Shown here: positions 34,235 to 41,624 of the stretch, one piece after another | Layout: each line of letters starts with the position of its first letter | Position numbering within the stretch: the first letter of the stretch is position 1 | Origin: Yoonia litorea | GTDB lineage: Bacteria; Pseudomonadota; Alphaproteobacteria; Rhodobacterales; Rhodobacteraceae | DNA: 64,000 bases | Assembly: GCF_900114675.1 (NCBI RefSeq) | Contig: NZ_FOZM01000001.1 | Location: 930,001-994,000 of the forward strand | Reading direction: 5' to 3' | Notes under the pieces: generated by a model | Seen by the model: only the letters and a program-made list of their open reading frames with translations | What the model was told of the DNA's origin: nothing | The model's database searches: none | Made by a program: the position numbers and the translations under genes

Positions 34235-34779
34235 GGGTGATGCTGGACGCATGCGTGCTTTACCCGACCGTGATGCGCGAGATGCTGTTGGGCTGCGCAG
34301 ACGCGGGATTGTTCGAGGCGCGGTGGTCGCCGCGCATTCTCGAAGAGTGGGCAAGGGCTGCAGGAAAACTCGGACCTGCTGAGGAAGTCTGGGCACGCGG
34401 CGAGATCGCCACGCTCAACGCAAAAATGCCTGCTTCAGAGGTCAGATACGATGAAAGTTTCGCCAGAAAGTTCTGGTTGCCCGATCCGGCCGATGTTCAC
34501 GTCTTGGCTGCCGCTGTTGCGGGGTCTTGCGACGGGATCGTGACGATGAACAGTAAGGACTTCCCAAGGAATATCCTTGGCGAAGAAGCCCTGCTGCGTT
34601 GGGACCCTGATGCATTCGTGATGATTTTGCATAAGGATGCGCCGCAGGTGGTGTCCGCTGTTGCCGACCGCGTCTTGGCAGAAGCCAACCGCCTGTCGGA
34701 TCGCCCTTGGACGATGCGTGCCTTGATGAAAAAAGCGCGATTGCCGAAGATCGGCAAGACGCTGGAAAAGAAGGTTTGA
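34231..34779 (+). CDS. PIN-domain protein (RSP_2648-like)
   Basis: Protein of 182 residues with an N-terminal PIN nuclease fold. The first acidic residue is in RVMLDACVLYP (Asp6). Later acids are in LEEW, and the final pair is in LPDPADVHVLAAAVAGSCDGIVTMN, given here as two blocks. It resembles a family named after Rhodobacter sphaeroides RSP_2648. No antitoxin gene of the usual kind precedes it. Instead it is coupled by ATGA overlap to an rRNA methyltransferase, so a role in RNA processing is more likely than a toxin-antitoxin pair. Confidence 0.75.
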   Translation: MRVMLDACVLYPTVMREMLLGCADAGLFEARWSPRILEEWARAAGKLGPAEEVWARGEIATLNAKMPASEVRYDESFARKFWLPDPADVHVLAAAVAGSCDGIVTMNSKDFPRNILGEEALLRWDPDAFVMILHKDAPQVVSAVADRVLAEANRLSDRPWTMRALMKKARLPKIGKTLEKKV

Positions 34780-34820
34780 ACCAGTTTTTCACGCAGGCGG
34801 AACCGTGAGCCTCAACCCCG

Positions 34821-35510
34821 CTAGGTGCCGCTGCTCCACTTGCTTTCATTGGCTTCAATCGCCGCTATGCGCTGCGGTGTTTTGGGATGGCTCATCATCC
34901 ACGCAGGCGTTGCCGCGCCGCGCGCGCCAGTCAGCTTTTCAAGCTTCTGGAAAAGGCTCTTTTGCGGCGCCGTGCCGATTCCGGCTTTGACCAGCAGTGC
35001 CGAAGCATAGGCATCTGCCTCAAACTCATCACTGCGTGACAGCCGCGCGGCCAAGAGGCTGGTCAAAGCGCCAGCGATCCACGGCCCGACCCAAGGGATG
35101 AACCGCCCCAAAATCATGGCAAGTGCCGTTCGCATCGCGTTCTGACCGGAAAAGTCGATCATGCGGCGGCGCGAATGGCCCAAGGCGACATGGCCCAGTT
35201 CATGCGCAATCACTGATGCCATCTCCTCGGACGTGACCTCACCTGACCGGTACTTGTTGAAAAAGCCACGCGTGATGAAGATGCGCCCGTCGGGGGCGGC
35301 CAGTCCGTTGACGGGCTCGATCTCGTAGATGTGCACCTTGATCCGTTCGATATCCAGCGCCTTTGCCATCCGGTCCATGAGAACCTTCAGGATCGGGTCA
35401 GCCAGTTCCGTCGAATTCTGGTCAAGCTCCCGTTTTGTCCGCCAAACGGAAAATCGGTACATCACAAGACCGTAAAGCACGGCGAGCAGGATCGGGGTCA
35501 GTTTGATCAT
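34821..35510 (-). CDS. M48-family membrane metalloprotease
   Basis: Protein of 229 residues. An N-terminal membrane helix (about 4-20) is followed by the zinc motif HELGH (103-107) within MASVIAHELGHVALGH. The third ligand region is SRSDEFEADAYAS (about 159-170). A hydrophobic pair lies near 128-155. It is related to HtpX/BepA-type quality-control proteases and probably cleaves membrane or envelope proteins. Its ATG overlaps a TGA that ends the frame of the broken MOSC gene upstream, indicating former translational coupling. Confidence 0.88.
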   Translation of the reverse strand: MIKLTPILLAVLYGLVMYRFSVWRTKRELDQNSTELADPILKVLMDRMAKALDIERIKVHIYEIEPVNGLAAPDGRIFITRGFFNKYRSGEVTSEEMASVIAHELGHVALGHSRRRMIDFSGQNAMRTALAMILGRFIPWVGPWIAGALTSLLAARLSRSDEFEADAYASALLVKAGIGTAPQKSLFQKLEKLTGARGAATPAWMMSHPKTPQRIAAIEANESKWSSGT

Positions 35511-35881
35511 GGTTCAGATATGGGCGTGGCGGCAGGTTTCTCAAGATGCGCCAAGGACAGCTTTGGCATGAGCAACGCGTTTGTGATGGGCCGGCGTCTT
35601 GAGGACCGTTTGAAGGAAGTCGCGATCGGCATTGCGTTGCAAGCAATGACCCATCAGGAGCTGCGACCCATTTCTTCGGACCACCATGCACGGTCCTGAT
35701 CGCCAAACAGATAGACAGCCTGATTGCGTCCACCGTGGTTTTCGGTATCAACAATATGATCACTGACCACGCCGGTTGTCGCGATCACAGCCGAATCCAC
35801 AGGCTTCTTGAAGTGGCCCGTCATCCCGCTTTTTACGGGGGTTGGCTCAGGTTTGCCGATGAGGACACTGAGAAGCTTCAT
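35507..35881 (-). pseudogene. Probable MOSC-domain remnant with an in-frame TGA
   Basis: The first 75 codons read as a MOSC (YiiM-like) N-terminus: MKLLSVLIGKPEP, GMTGHFKKPV and the typical ENHGGRNQAVYLF. They stop at TGA 35654-35656. The same frame then continues for 48 sense codons to a TGA that overlaps the M48 start (ATGA). The start codon overlaps the DedA stop, also ATGA. Family members have about 200 residues, so the middle and catalytic Cys region are missing. The second part has no clear MOSC similarity. A premature stop plus internal deletion is the simplest reading. Confidence 0.65.
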
Positions 35882-36510
35882 CTTTTCCCCGACCCCTTGC
35901 CTGTGTTTTGCCTCTTGGCTTCGCGCTGTTTGCTTGCACGGATAAGCCAAAGGGACAGCCCACCTGCCACGACCGATGCTGCCAACAGACCAGAAATGTT
36001 ACCGAGCAGAGCCGAAACAGCGGCGATGTTATCGGCAAAGACATATCCCAGACCAATGTAACTTGTGACCCAGACCAGTTCACCTGCGGCACTCCAAGCG
36101 GCGAAACGCGACCAGCGAAAGCCGGCCAGCCCGCTGGCGTAGTTCACATAGGGGCCCAGAGGTGCTACGAGCCAGCGCGAGAAGAACACGCTCATCCCGC
36201 CCCAACGGTCCATGTACTCCGCCGCGCGTTTCTTAAGTGCCGCGCGTTTCGGGCGTCCGGTCAACCAGCGTTCAAGCCGCCCACCAAAGCGATGCGCGAG
36301 GTAATAGCCTGTATTGTCTCCAAGGACTGCGCCCGCAAAAGCTGCCACGGCCGCCATCACGATGGAGATATCGCCTGTCGCAGCAAATCCGCCTGATGCC
36401 AACATCAAAAGTGACGACGGTACCGGCAAGGCCAGACAGCTTAGAAACGTCACCACGAAAAGCAGCGGCACGCCATAGTCGGCGGCAAAGGCGAGAACCA
36501 GATCGTTCAT
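35878..36510 (-). CDS. DedA-family (VTT domain) membrane protein
   Basis: Integral membrane protein of 210 residues with the DedA/VTT fold. It has the reentrant loop region LPVPSSLLMLASGGFAA, the GDNTGYYLAHRFGG block (about 63-76) and the membrane segment with Gly, Pro and Arg in FFSRWLVAPLGPYVNYASG (about 109-127). Relatives act as lipid scramblases or flippases, including for undecaprenyl phosphate carriers. The specific lipid is unknown. Coupled by ATGA overlaps to genes on both sides. Confidence 0.88.
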   Translation of the reverse strand: MNDLVLAFAADYGVPLLFVVTFLSCLALPVPSSLLMLASGGFAATGDISIVMAAVAAFAGAVLGDNTGYYLAHRFGGRLERWLTGRPKRAALKKRAAEYMDRWGGMSVFFSRWLVAPLGPYVNYASGLAGFRWSRFAAWSAAGELVWVTSYIGLGYVFADNIAAVSALLGNISGLLAASVVAGGLSLWLIRASKQREAKRQNTGKGSGKR

Positions 36511-36860
36511 GAACGATCCGCGCGGTATGACGCAACCGCAGCGTCAACGCGCATTTGCATCTGCTCTAGCGTAAGGCCCGTTTCGAGCGCGAGCGTTTCA
36601 AGCGATGCCCGTCTGGGAACACCCCCGCCTGTAAGCCCGAGAGCTTCAAGAACCACTGCTGGCGGGACCTCATAGGAGCGGGCCACATAGCGCGGTGTCA
36701 TCCAGTCCTGCAAAGGCTGTTCGAGTTTTGCCGGATTGGACCAATAGATAATCTGGCTGGCAGTGCGGACACCAAAGACACCCGTCAGGCACAAAACGCA
36801 GATCAGCACGACCACACCAAGTTTGTGGTGCGCCCAGATGTCAGAAATTCGATGCCACAT
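36507..36860 (-). CDS. Small membrane-anchored protein of unknown function
   Basis: Protein of 117 residues with a single membrane helix (about 14-33, KLGVVVLICVLCLTGVFGV). A soluble C-terminal part follows with TPRYVARSYEVPPAVVLEAL and TLEQMQMRVDAAVASY. I do not recognise a family. The start at 36860 has AAGGTG eight bases upstream; an ATG two codons earlier is too close to it. Its last bases overlap the DedA start (ATGA), so the two are translated together and may function at the membrane together. Confidence 0.7.
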   Translation of the reverse strand: MWHRISDIWAHHKLGVVVLICVLCLTGVFGVRTASQIIYWSNPAKLEQPLQDWMTPRYVARSYEVPPAVVLEALGLTGGGVPRRASLETLALETGLTLEQMQMRVDAAVASYRADRS

Positions 36861-36919
36861 GAACATTCACCTTATTGCGGTGATTGCAGCCTGCGCTTCG
36901 TCTCCGCAAGGCTCAAGCC

Positions 36920-38107
36920 CTAACGGCCCAAAACCCGCATTCCCGCATCAATCCCCGATAGTGTCATCGGCACCATGCGGTCTGGCCCGAAAATGTCCTG
37001 GATCATGCTGATGGACTGCGTGTATGGCCAGTAGCGTTCCTGCAGCGGATTGATCCAGAGGTTGTCGGGCCATTGATCGCGCGCGCGTTCCAGCCAGACC
37101 TGCCCTGCTTCCTCGTTCCAGTGCTCATTGGCTCCACCGGCAAATGCGATCTCGTAAGGAGACATGCTGGCGTCGCCCACGAAGATACACTTGTAGTCTG
37201 ATCCAAACGTGCGCAGCACATCCCATGTCGGGGTTTGCGCGTTCCAGCGGCGACGGTTGTCTTTCCAGACTCCCTCGTAAAGGCAGTTGTGAAAGTAGAA
37301 ATGTTCGAAGTGCTTGAACTCTGACTTCGCGGCGCTGAACAGCTCTTGCACCACCTTGATATGCGGGTCCATCGAGCCGCCAACATCAAGAAACAGCAAG
37401 ACTTTGACCGCGTTGCGCCGTTCGGGGCGGGTTTTGACGTCCAAATAACCATGCTCAGCCGTTGCGCGGATGGTGCCGTTGAGGTCCAACTCGTCATGCG
37501 CACCGTCGCGCGCCCAACGGCGCAGCCGCTTGAGTGCTACCTTGATGTTCCGCGTTCCCAGTTCAACATTATCGTCAAGGTTGCGAAATTCGCGCTTGTC
37601 CCAGACTTTGACCGCGCGTTGATGGCGACTTTCCTTCTGGCCGATCCGCACACCTCCGGGGTTGTAGCCATAGGCACCGAAGGGCGAGGTGCCAGCAGTC
37701 CCGATCCATTTGTTGCCACCTTGATGGCGTCCTTTTTGTTCGGCGAGCCGCTCTTTGAGCGTTTCCATCAGTTTGTCAAAGCCGCCCAATGCTTCGATTT
37801 CTGCTTTCTCTTCGGCGCTCAGGTGCTTTTCAGCCAGTTTTTCCAGCCAATCCGCCGGAATGTCGACGGCGTTGAGCACCTCTTCGGCTGAAATGTTTTC
37901 GAGCCCTTCAAAACTGGCGGCAAACGCGCGGTCGAATTTATCGAGATGCCGCTCGTCCTTGACCATAATGGCACGGCCCAAGAAGTAGAAGGCCTCGATA
38001 TCGTAGGTTGCGAGACCCGCTTTCATGCCCTCCAGAAACGATAGGAATTCGCGCAGCGAGACCGGCACACCGGCTTTGCGCAAATTGTCGAAGAACGGCA
38101 GGAACAT
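36920..38107 (-). CDS. VWA-domain protein, CoxE/YehP-like
   Basis: Protein of 395 residues. The N-terminal helical region (about 1-130) has PVSLREFLSFLEG and GRAIMVKDERHLDKFDRAF. A C-terminal von Willebrand factor A domain follows with the metal motif DVGGSM (about 243-248, the D-x-G-x-S form). This is the VWA partner typically encoded with MoxR-type AAA+ ATPases, which is the case here. Such pairs act as chaperones that mature or remodel target complexes. Three bases separate it from a small membrane gene upstream. Confidence 0.88.
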   Translation of the reverse strand: MFLPFFDNLRKAGVPVSLREFLSFLEGMKAGLATYDIEAFYFLGRAIMVKDERHLDKFDRAFAASFEGLENISAEEVLNAVDIPADWLEKLAEKHLSAEEKAEIEALGGFDKLMETLKERLAEQKGRHQGGNKWIGTAGTSPFGAYGYNPGGVRIGQKESRHQRAVKVWDKREFRNLDDNVELGTRNIKVALKRLRRWARDGAHDELDLNGTIRATAEHGYLDVKTRPERRNAVKVLLFLDVGGSMDPHIKVVQELFSAAKSEFKHFEHFYFHNCLYEGVWKDNRRRWNAQTPTWDVLRTFGSDYKCIFVGDASMSPYEIAFAGGANEHWNEEAGQVWLERARDQWPDNLWINPLQERYWPYTQSISMIQDIFGPDRMVPMTLSGIDAGMRVLGR

Positions 38108-38110
38108 GGA

Positions 38111-38281
38111 TCAGATATAAGCCCGTTCGATGAAAATCAGCATAAACAAACCGACAAGCCCAAAGATGATCGCAAAGACCGCCGCCCACTGGGCCATATC
38201 CTTGCCCTTGCCACCTTTGGATTTGGCACGCCAAGCGCCAAAAATTGCACCAAAAAGCATACCTGCGAGCGGAAAAATCAT
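38111..38281 (-). CDS. Small membrane protein (56 aa)
   Basis: Protein of 56 residues with two hydrophobic helices (MIFPLAGMLFGAIFGAW and VFAIIFGLVGLFMLIFI) joined by a Lys/Gly-rich loop (RAKSKGGKGKDMAQ). It fits a gap between two genes of the moxR-vwa operon, 13 bases after the DUF2927 stop and three bases before the VWA start. Start and stop are precise, and GC use is coding-like. I do not recognise a family. Confidence 0.75.
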   Translation of the reverse strand: MIFPLAGMLFGAIFGAWRAKSKGGKGKDMAQWAAVFAIIFGLVGLFMLIFIERAYI

Positions 38282-38294
38282 CCCGATTACCCTG

Positions 38295-39653
38295 TTACAT
38301 CTGTGGTTGTTGCGGTGGCAGCGACGCGATTTCGTTCAGACGTGCGACCACCTCGTCGCGCGAGCCGAAGCCATAGAGCCCATATCCCAGACTGTCCAGC
38401 CGCAGCGCCATTCCGGCCGCCCTGTTGCCCTGCAAATCCAGCGCCTCTGCCTGGAACATCATCAGAAGGGACAACAGCGCCGCATTCTCGTGTCTGCGTG
38501 CAAGCGGGATCGCAGCTTTGGTAACCGCAATCGTTGCTTCGGCGTTGCCTGATATGAGCGTGTAGGCGGCAATCTGAAGTGCCACGAAGGCGCGGTGTAT
38601 CCGTGTTTCGGGATCAGCGCGATAGGTGGCCATTGCGGCATTGAAGGACGCGAGCGCACGCGACGGATCGTTGTCGATTTGCAAGCGGCCGTTGGCGTAA
38701 TGCGCAAATCCCAGACGTGGGCCGTCCCACCCCAGTTGTTCTGCGATCTCAACGGCGCGCTGCGCGGCAATCCTGCGTTGACGGTCAGAGCGGCCTTCAG
38801 ACAGCGCCCGTTCCACCTGCGACTTCCACAAAGGCGTGGTCGGCGGCGGGAAGCGGGCAGGGATGCCTTCACCGCGCGGATTGAGACGCCTCAAGATGGC
38901 CGGCAGCCGTGCAGCGACCTGATCGCGAGTCATGCCGCTTTGCAGTTCCGGTGCATAAAATGCCCGCAACATCAGCATGTCAAAACCGGTCAGGACCGTA
39001 TTGATGTTGTCGTCGTTGAACACGCTGTCGGGCAGGCGGTAGAGATCGTTGAGCGGCCCAAGCGCCTGCGCCAGTTCTTCATGCAGGCAATCACGGACTT
39101 CCTGTGGCGTGACATCTGATGGCAAAAAGATCGCAGCGCGGTCCCGTCGGGGGAGGGTGCCCCAGTCAAGCGCCCCTGTGCCTCGCGCAGCCTGCAATTC
39201 TGTCCAGCTCTGGACGCGCGGCACGACAAAGCAGGCGGCGTTGGGTGCAAGGCGCTTTAAGGCTGCGTTAGGGACCGATTCAATGACGATGTTGGCCGTG
39301 GGACCTGCCACCATGCTGATGTTGATGCCTGCCTCGCGGCGCAATCGAAGTATTAGCCGGTCCAGATCGCGACGGGTCAGCGCTGTTGTTCTACCGCGCA
39401 GCGCCACCGTTATCGGGCCTTCAAATCGTGTAAGCACAGGCAACGGTCGCCCGCTTTCCATTTGAAACGCCAGATCCAGAAAGTCCCGCGCCATATCGAT
39501 ATTGGCCCGCGTCGCAGGGCCAGGGCTGTCACCTGCAAACGCCTGAACCGACGGAAAACTTAACCTCATCGGCTCTTGCCGGGGTGCGTTTGGGACTGGC
39601 GGTGGAGCGCAAGCGGCGAGAAACGCCAACAAAGGAAGGATCAAGAACTTCAT
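38295..39653 (-). CDS. DUF2927-domain lipoprotein
   Basis: Protein of 452 residues with a lipoprotein signal (MKFLILPLLAFLAAC, Cys15). A DUF2927 domain occupies about 45-270. It contains CLHEELAQALGPLND (about 198-212), which looks like a metalloprotease helix HExxH in which the second His is Gln. A helical, TPR-like C-terminal half follows (RIAAQRAVEIAEQLG, RALASFNAAMATYRADPETR). The function is unknown. The start overlaps the stop of a GNAT gene (ATGA). Its place between moxR and vwa makes it a candidate client or partner. Confidence 0.8.
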   Translation of the reverse strand: MKFLILPLLAFLAACAPPPVPNAPRQEPMRLSFPSVQAFAGDSPGPATRANIDMARDFLDLAFQMESGRPLPVLTRFEGPITVALRGRTTALTRRDLDRLILRLRREAGINISMVAGPTANIVIESVPNAALKRLAPNAACFVVPRVQSWTELQAARGTGALDWGTLPRRDRAAIFLPSDVTPQEVRDCLHEELAQALGPLNDLYRLPDSVFNDDNINTVLTGFDMLMLRAFYAPELQSGMTRDQVAARLPAILRRLNPRGEGIPARFPPPTTPLWKSQVERALSEGRSDRQRRIAAQRAVEIAEQLGWDGPRLGFAHYANGRLQIDNDPSRALASFNAAMATYRADPETRIHRAFVALQIAAYTLISGNAEATIAVTKAAIPLARRHENAALLSLLMMFQAEALDLQGNRAAGMALRLDSLGYGLYGFGSRDEVVARLNEIASLPPQQPQM

Positions 39654-40105
39654 GCAGGGCGTTGATATTTGATGAAATTCGTCTTCTTGGCCACACGGTC
39701 ATAAAGCTGCTGTGCCGTGTAGTTGTCATCCTGCGTCAGCCAATAGACCGCAGGTGCACCGCCAGCATCTGCAGCCGCATAGACAGCCTCAATCAGTTTG
39801 CGCCCGATGCCCATTCCGCGGACTGACGGATCAGCAAAGAGGTCTTGCAGGTAGCAGACGTTTTCGATGCGCCAACAGTGTCTGTGAAAAAGGAAATGCA
39901 CAAGCCCGACAAGACGGCCATCCATTTCCGCAACGAACGCGGAAAAGTCTTGCGGATCGTCCCCCAGCAGTCTTGCAAAAGTCGTGACATAAACGTCGTC
40001 TGGCACTTCGCTGTCATAAAAGGCCAGGTAATCCTTCCACAACGCACGCCATTCAGTTTCGTCGCTCTGTCGCACGGCGCGAATGGTAATATCAGATTGC
40101 GCCAT
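39650..40105 (-). CDS. GNAT-family N-acetyltransferase
   Basis: Protein of 151 residues. It shows the strand VCYLQDLFADPSVRGMGIGR (about 84-103), with the acetyl-CoA loop R-G-M-G-I-G, and a C-terminal WLTQDDNYTAQQLYDRVAKK segment common in the family. The substrate is unknown. GGAGG six bases upstream of the ATG at 40105 supports this start. It overlaps the DUF2927 gene by four bases and follows moxR. Confidence 0.85.
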   Translation of the reverse strand: MAQSDITIRAVRQSDETEWRALWKDYLAFYDSEVPDDVYVTTFARLLGDDPQDFSAFVAEMDGRLVGLVHFLFHRHCWRIENVCYLQDLFADPSVRGMGIGRKLIEAVYAAADAGGAPAVYWLTQDDNYTAQQLYDRVAKKTNFIKYQRPA

Positions 40106-40183
40106 CGACGGCCTCCAAGCGGTTTCCTGCAAGACTAGCGGTTCTGTCGGGGCGGGCCAGTCACTTCACTGTGGGGTGATCAC

Positions 40184-41023
40184 TCACCGGCCGTTACGGG
40201 CCATGAATGCAAGACGCTCGAACAGATGCACGTCCTGTTCGTTCTTGAGCAGCGCACCATGAAGCTTCGGCAGGGCATTGGCGCCGTCACGCTTGAGGTC
40301 TTCAGCAGTCAAGTCTTCTGCCAGCAAAAGCTTGAGCCAGTCGAGCACTTCCGACGTTGACGGCTTTTTCTTCAACCCAGCCGTCTCGCGCACCTCGTAG
40401 AACTGGGTCAGGGCGGTTGTCAGTAGGGAATCCTTGATGCCGGGATGATGCACCTCGACGATCTGGCGCATCGTGTCGATATCCGGGAACCGGATGTAGT
40501 GAAAGAAACAGCGCCGCAGAAACGCATCCGGCAGTTCTTTTTCGTTATTGGAGGTGATGATCACGATAGGGCGATTCACGGCCTTGATCGTTTCGCCGGT
40601 CTCGTAAACGTGAAATTCCATCCGGTCGAGTTCTTGCAGCAGATCGTTCGGAAACTCGATGTCGGCTTTGTCGATTTCGTCGATCAGCAGGACGACTTTG
40701 CCCTCTGCTGCAAAAGCCTGCCAAAGCTTGCCTTTCTTGATGTAGTTCGCGACGTCATGGACTTTTTCGTCGCCCAACTGACTGTCGCGCAGGCGGCTGA
40801 CCGCATCGTATTCGTAAAGCCCCTGTTGGGCCTTAGTTGTTGATTTTATGTGCCATTCGATCATCGGCAGGCCGAGTGCAGCACTCACCTGTCGTGCCAG
40901 TTCGGTCTTTCCGGTGCCGGGTTCACCCTTGACCAGAAGCGGACGCTCCAAGGTGACCGCAGCATTGACGGCCATCGTCAGGTCGTCGGTGGAGATGTAA
41001 CTGTCAGTCCCTCTGAATTGCAT
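40184..41023 (-). CDS. MoxR-family AAA+ ATPase
   Basis: ATPase of 279 residues with Walker A GEPGTGKT (33-40), Walker B VVLLIDEID (110-118), sensor 1 IVIITSNNEKE, and an arginine finger region FLRRCFFHYIRFP. It belongs to the MoxR/APE branch, whose members act with VWA proteins as ATP-driven chaperones. First gene of an operon that ends with the VWA gene. The start at 41023 is preferred: the sequence AAAGGGCAGGAT precedes it, and longer in-frame starts add non-conserved residues. Confidence 0.9.
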   Translation of the reverse strand: MQFRGTDSYISTDDLTMAVNAAVTLERPLLVKGEPGTGKTELARQVSAALGLPMIEWHIKSTTKAQQGLYEYDAVSRLRDSQLGDEKVHDVANYIKKGKLWQAFAAEGKVVLLIDEIDKADIEFPNDLLQELDRMEFHVYETGETIKAVNRPIVIITSNNEKELPDAFLRRCFFHYIRFPDIDTMRQIVEVHHPGIKDSLLTTALTQFYEVRETAGLKKKPSTSEVLDWLKLLLAEDLTAEDLKRDGANALPKLHGALLKNEQDVHLFERLAFMARNGR

Positions 41024-41121
41024 ATCCTGCCCTTTCATTTGCGTGGAACTTAGCAGGCGGTTTGCGATCATCAACCGCAACGTGGCGGCGCTTTTGGGGG
41101 TGACTCTGCCCCTGCGGAAGC

Positions 41122-41137
41122 GTAAACTCAGGTTTAC
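41122..41137. promoter_or_regulatory. Palindrome between moxR and dksA
   Basis: GTAAAC-TCAG-GTTTAC, a perfect 6-bp inverted repeat in the divergent gap. It may be an operator for one or both genes. No regulator can be named. Confidence 0.4.
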
Positions 41138-41200
41138 AGTTGGGGTATCGCCAAACAACAGGAATAAGTCTGAATGCGGCGAGAGCAAAAGGGTGTAGAA

Positions 41201-41623
41201 ATGAAGGTCGAGGTATTCCTCGCGGACGATTATCGTCCGGCTGATGACGAACCATTTATGAATGACAAACAGACAGAATACTTCCGCAGGAAGCTTCTGA
41301 ACTGGAAATCAGAAATTCTTGAAGATAGCCGCGACACCGTTGCTGGCATGAAAGATTCCACAAGAAATATTCCCGATATCGCAGATCGCGCATCCGAAGA
41401 GACAGATCGTGCGCTTGAACTGCGGACACGCGACCGCCAGCGCAAACTGGTCAGCAAGATCGACGCCGCGCTGCGCCGCATCGACGAAGGTGAATACGGC
41501 TACTGTGAAATCACAGGCGAGCCGATCTCGCTCAAGCGTCTGGACGCGCGGCCCATCGCAACAATGAGCCTTGAGGCGCAAGAGCGTCACGAGCGCCGCG
41601 AGAAAGTCCACCGCGACGACTAG
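41201..41623 (+). CDS. dksA: DksA-type RNA polymerase-binding protein with a single zinc-site cysteine
   Basis: Protein of 140 residues with the DksA coiled coil (NDKQTEYFRRKLLNWKSE, then DRASEETDRALELRTRDR as separate blocks) and coiled-coil tip acids in IPDIADRASEE. The C-terminal globular region reads YGYCEITGEPISLKRLDARP and later ATMSLEAQERHE. Only one of the four zinc cysteines is kept, as reported for DksA of some Rhodobacter. It binds the RNA polymerase secondary channel with ppGpp. AAAGGG upstream sets the start. The monooxygenase gene begins one base after its stop. Confidence 0.92.
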   Translation: MKVEVFLADDYRPADDEPFMNDKQTEYFRRKLLNWKSEILEDSRDTVAGMKDSTRNIPDIADRASEETDRALELRTRDRQRKLVSKIDAALRRIDEGEYGYCEITGEPISLKRLDARPIATMSLEAQERHERREKVHRDD

Positions 41624-41624
41624 G

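Noticed and set aside
34231..34779. Toxin-antitoxin module
   Set aside because: The PIN protein has no small antitoxin gene next to it; the coupled neighbour is an rRNA methyltransferase.
35654..35656. Selenocysteine codon in the MOSC frame
   Set aside because: No MOSC protein is known to use selenocysteine, no SECIS-like hairpin is evident after the TGA, and the following residues do not match the family.
35331..35699. Plus-strand frame over the M48/MOSC junction, with a gene-like segment from about 35523
   Set aside because: Codon use is plausible in part, but its start lies inside the M48 gene and there is no recognisable family. The minus-strand frame has both ATGA couplings, so it is preferred.
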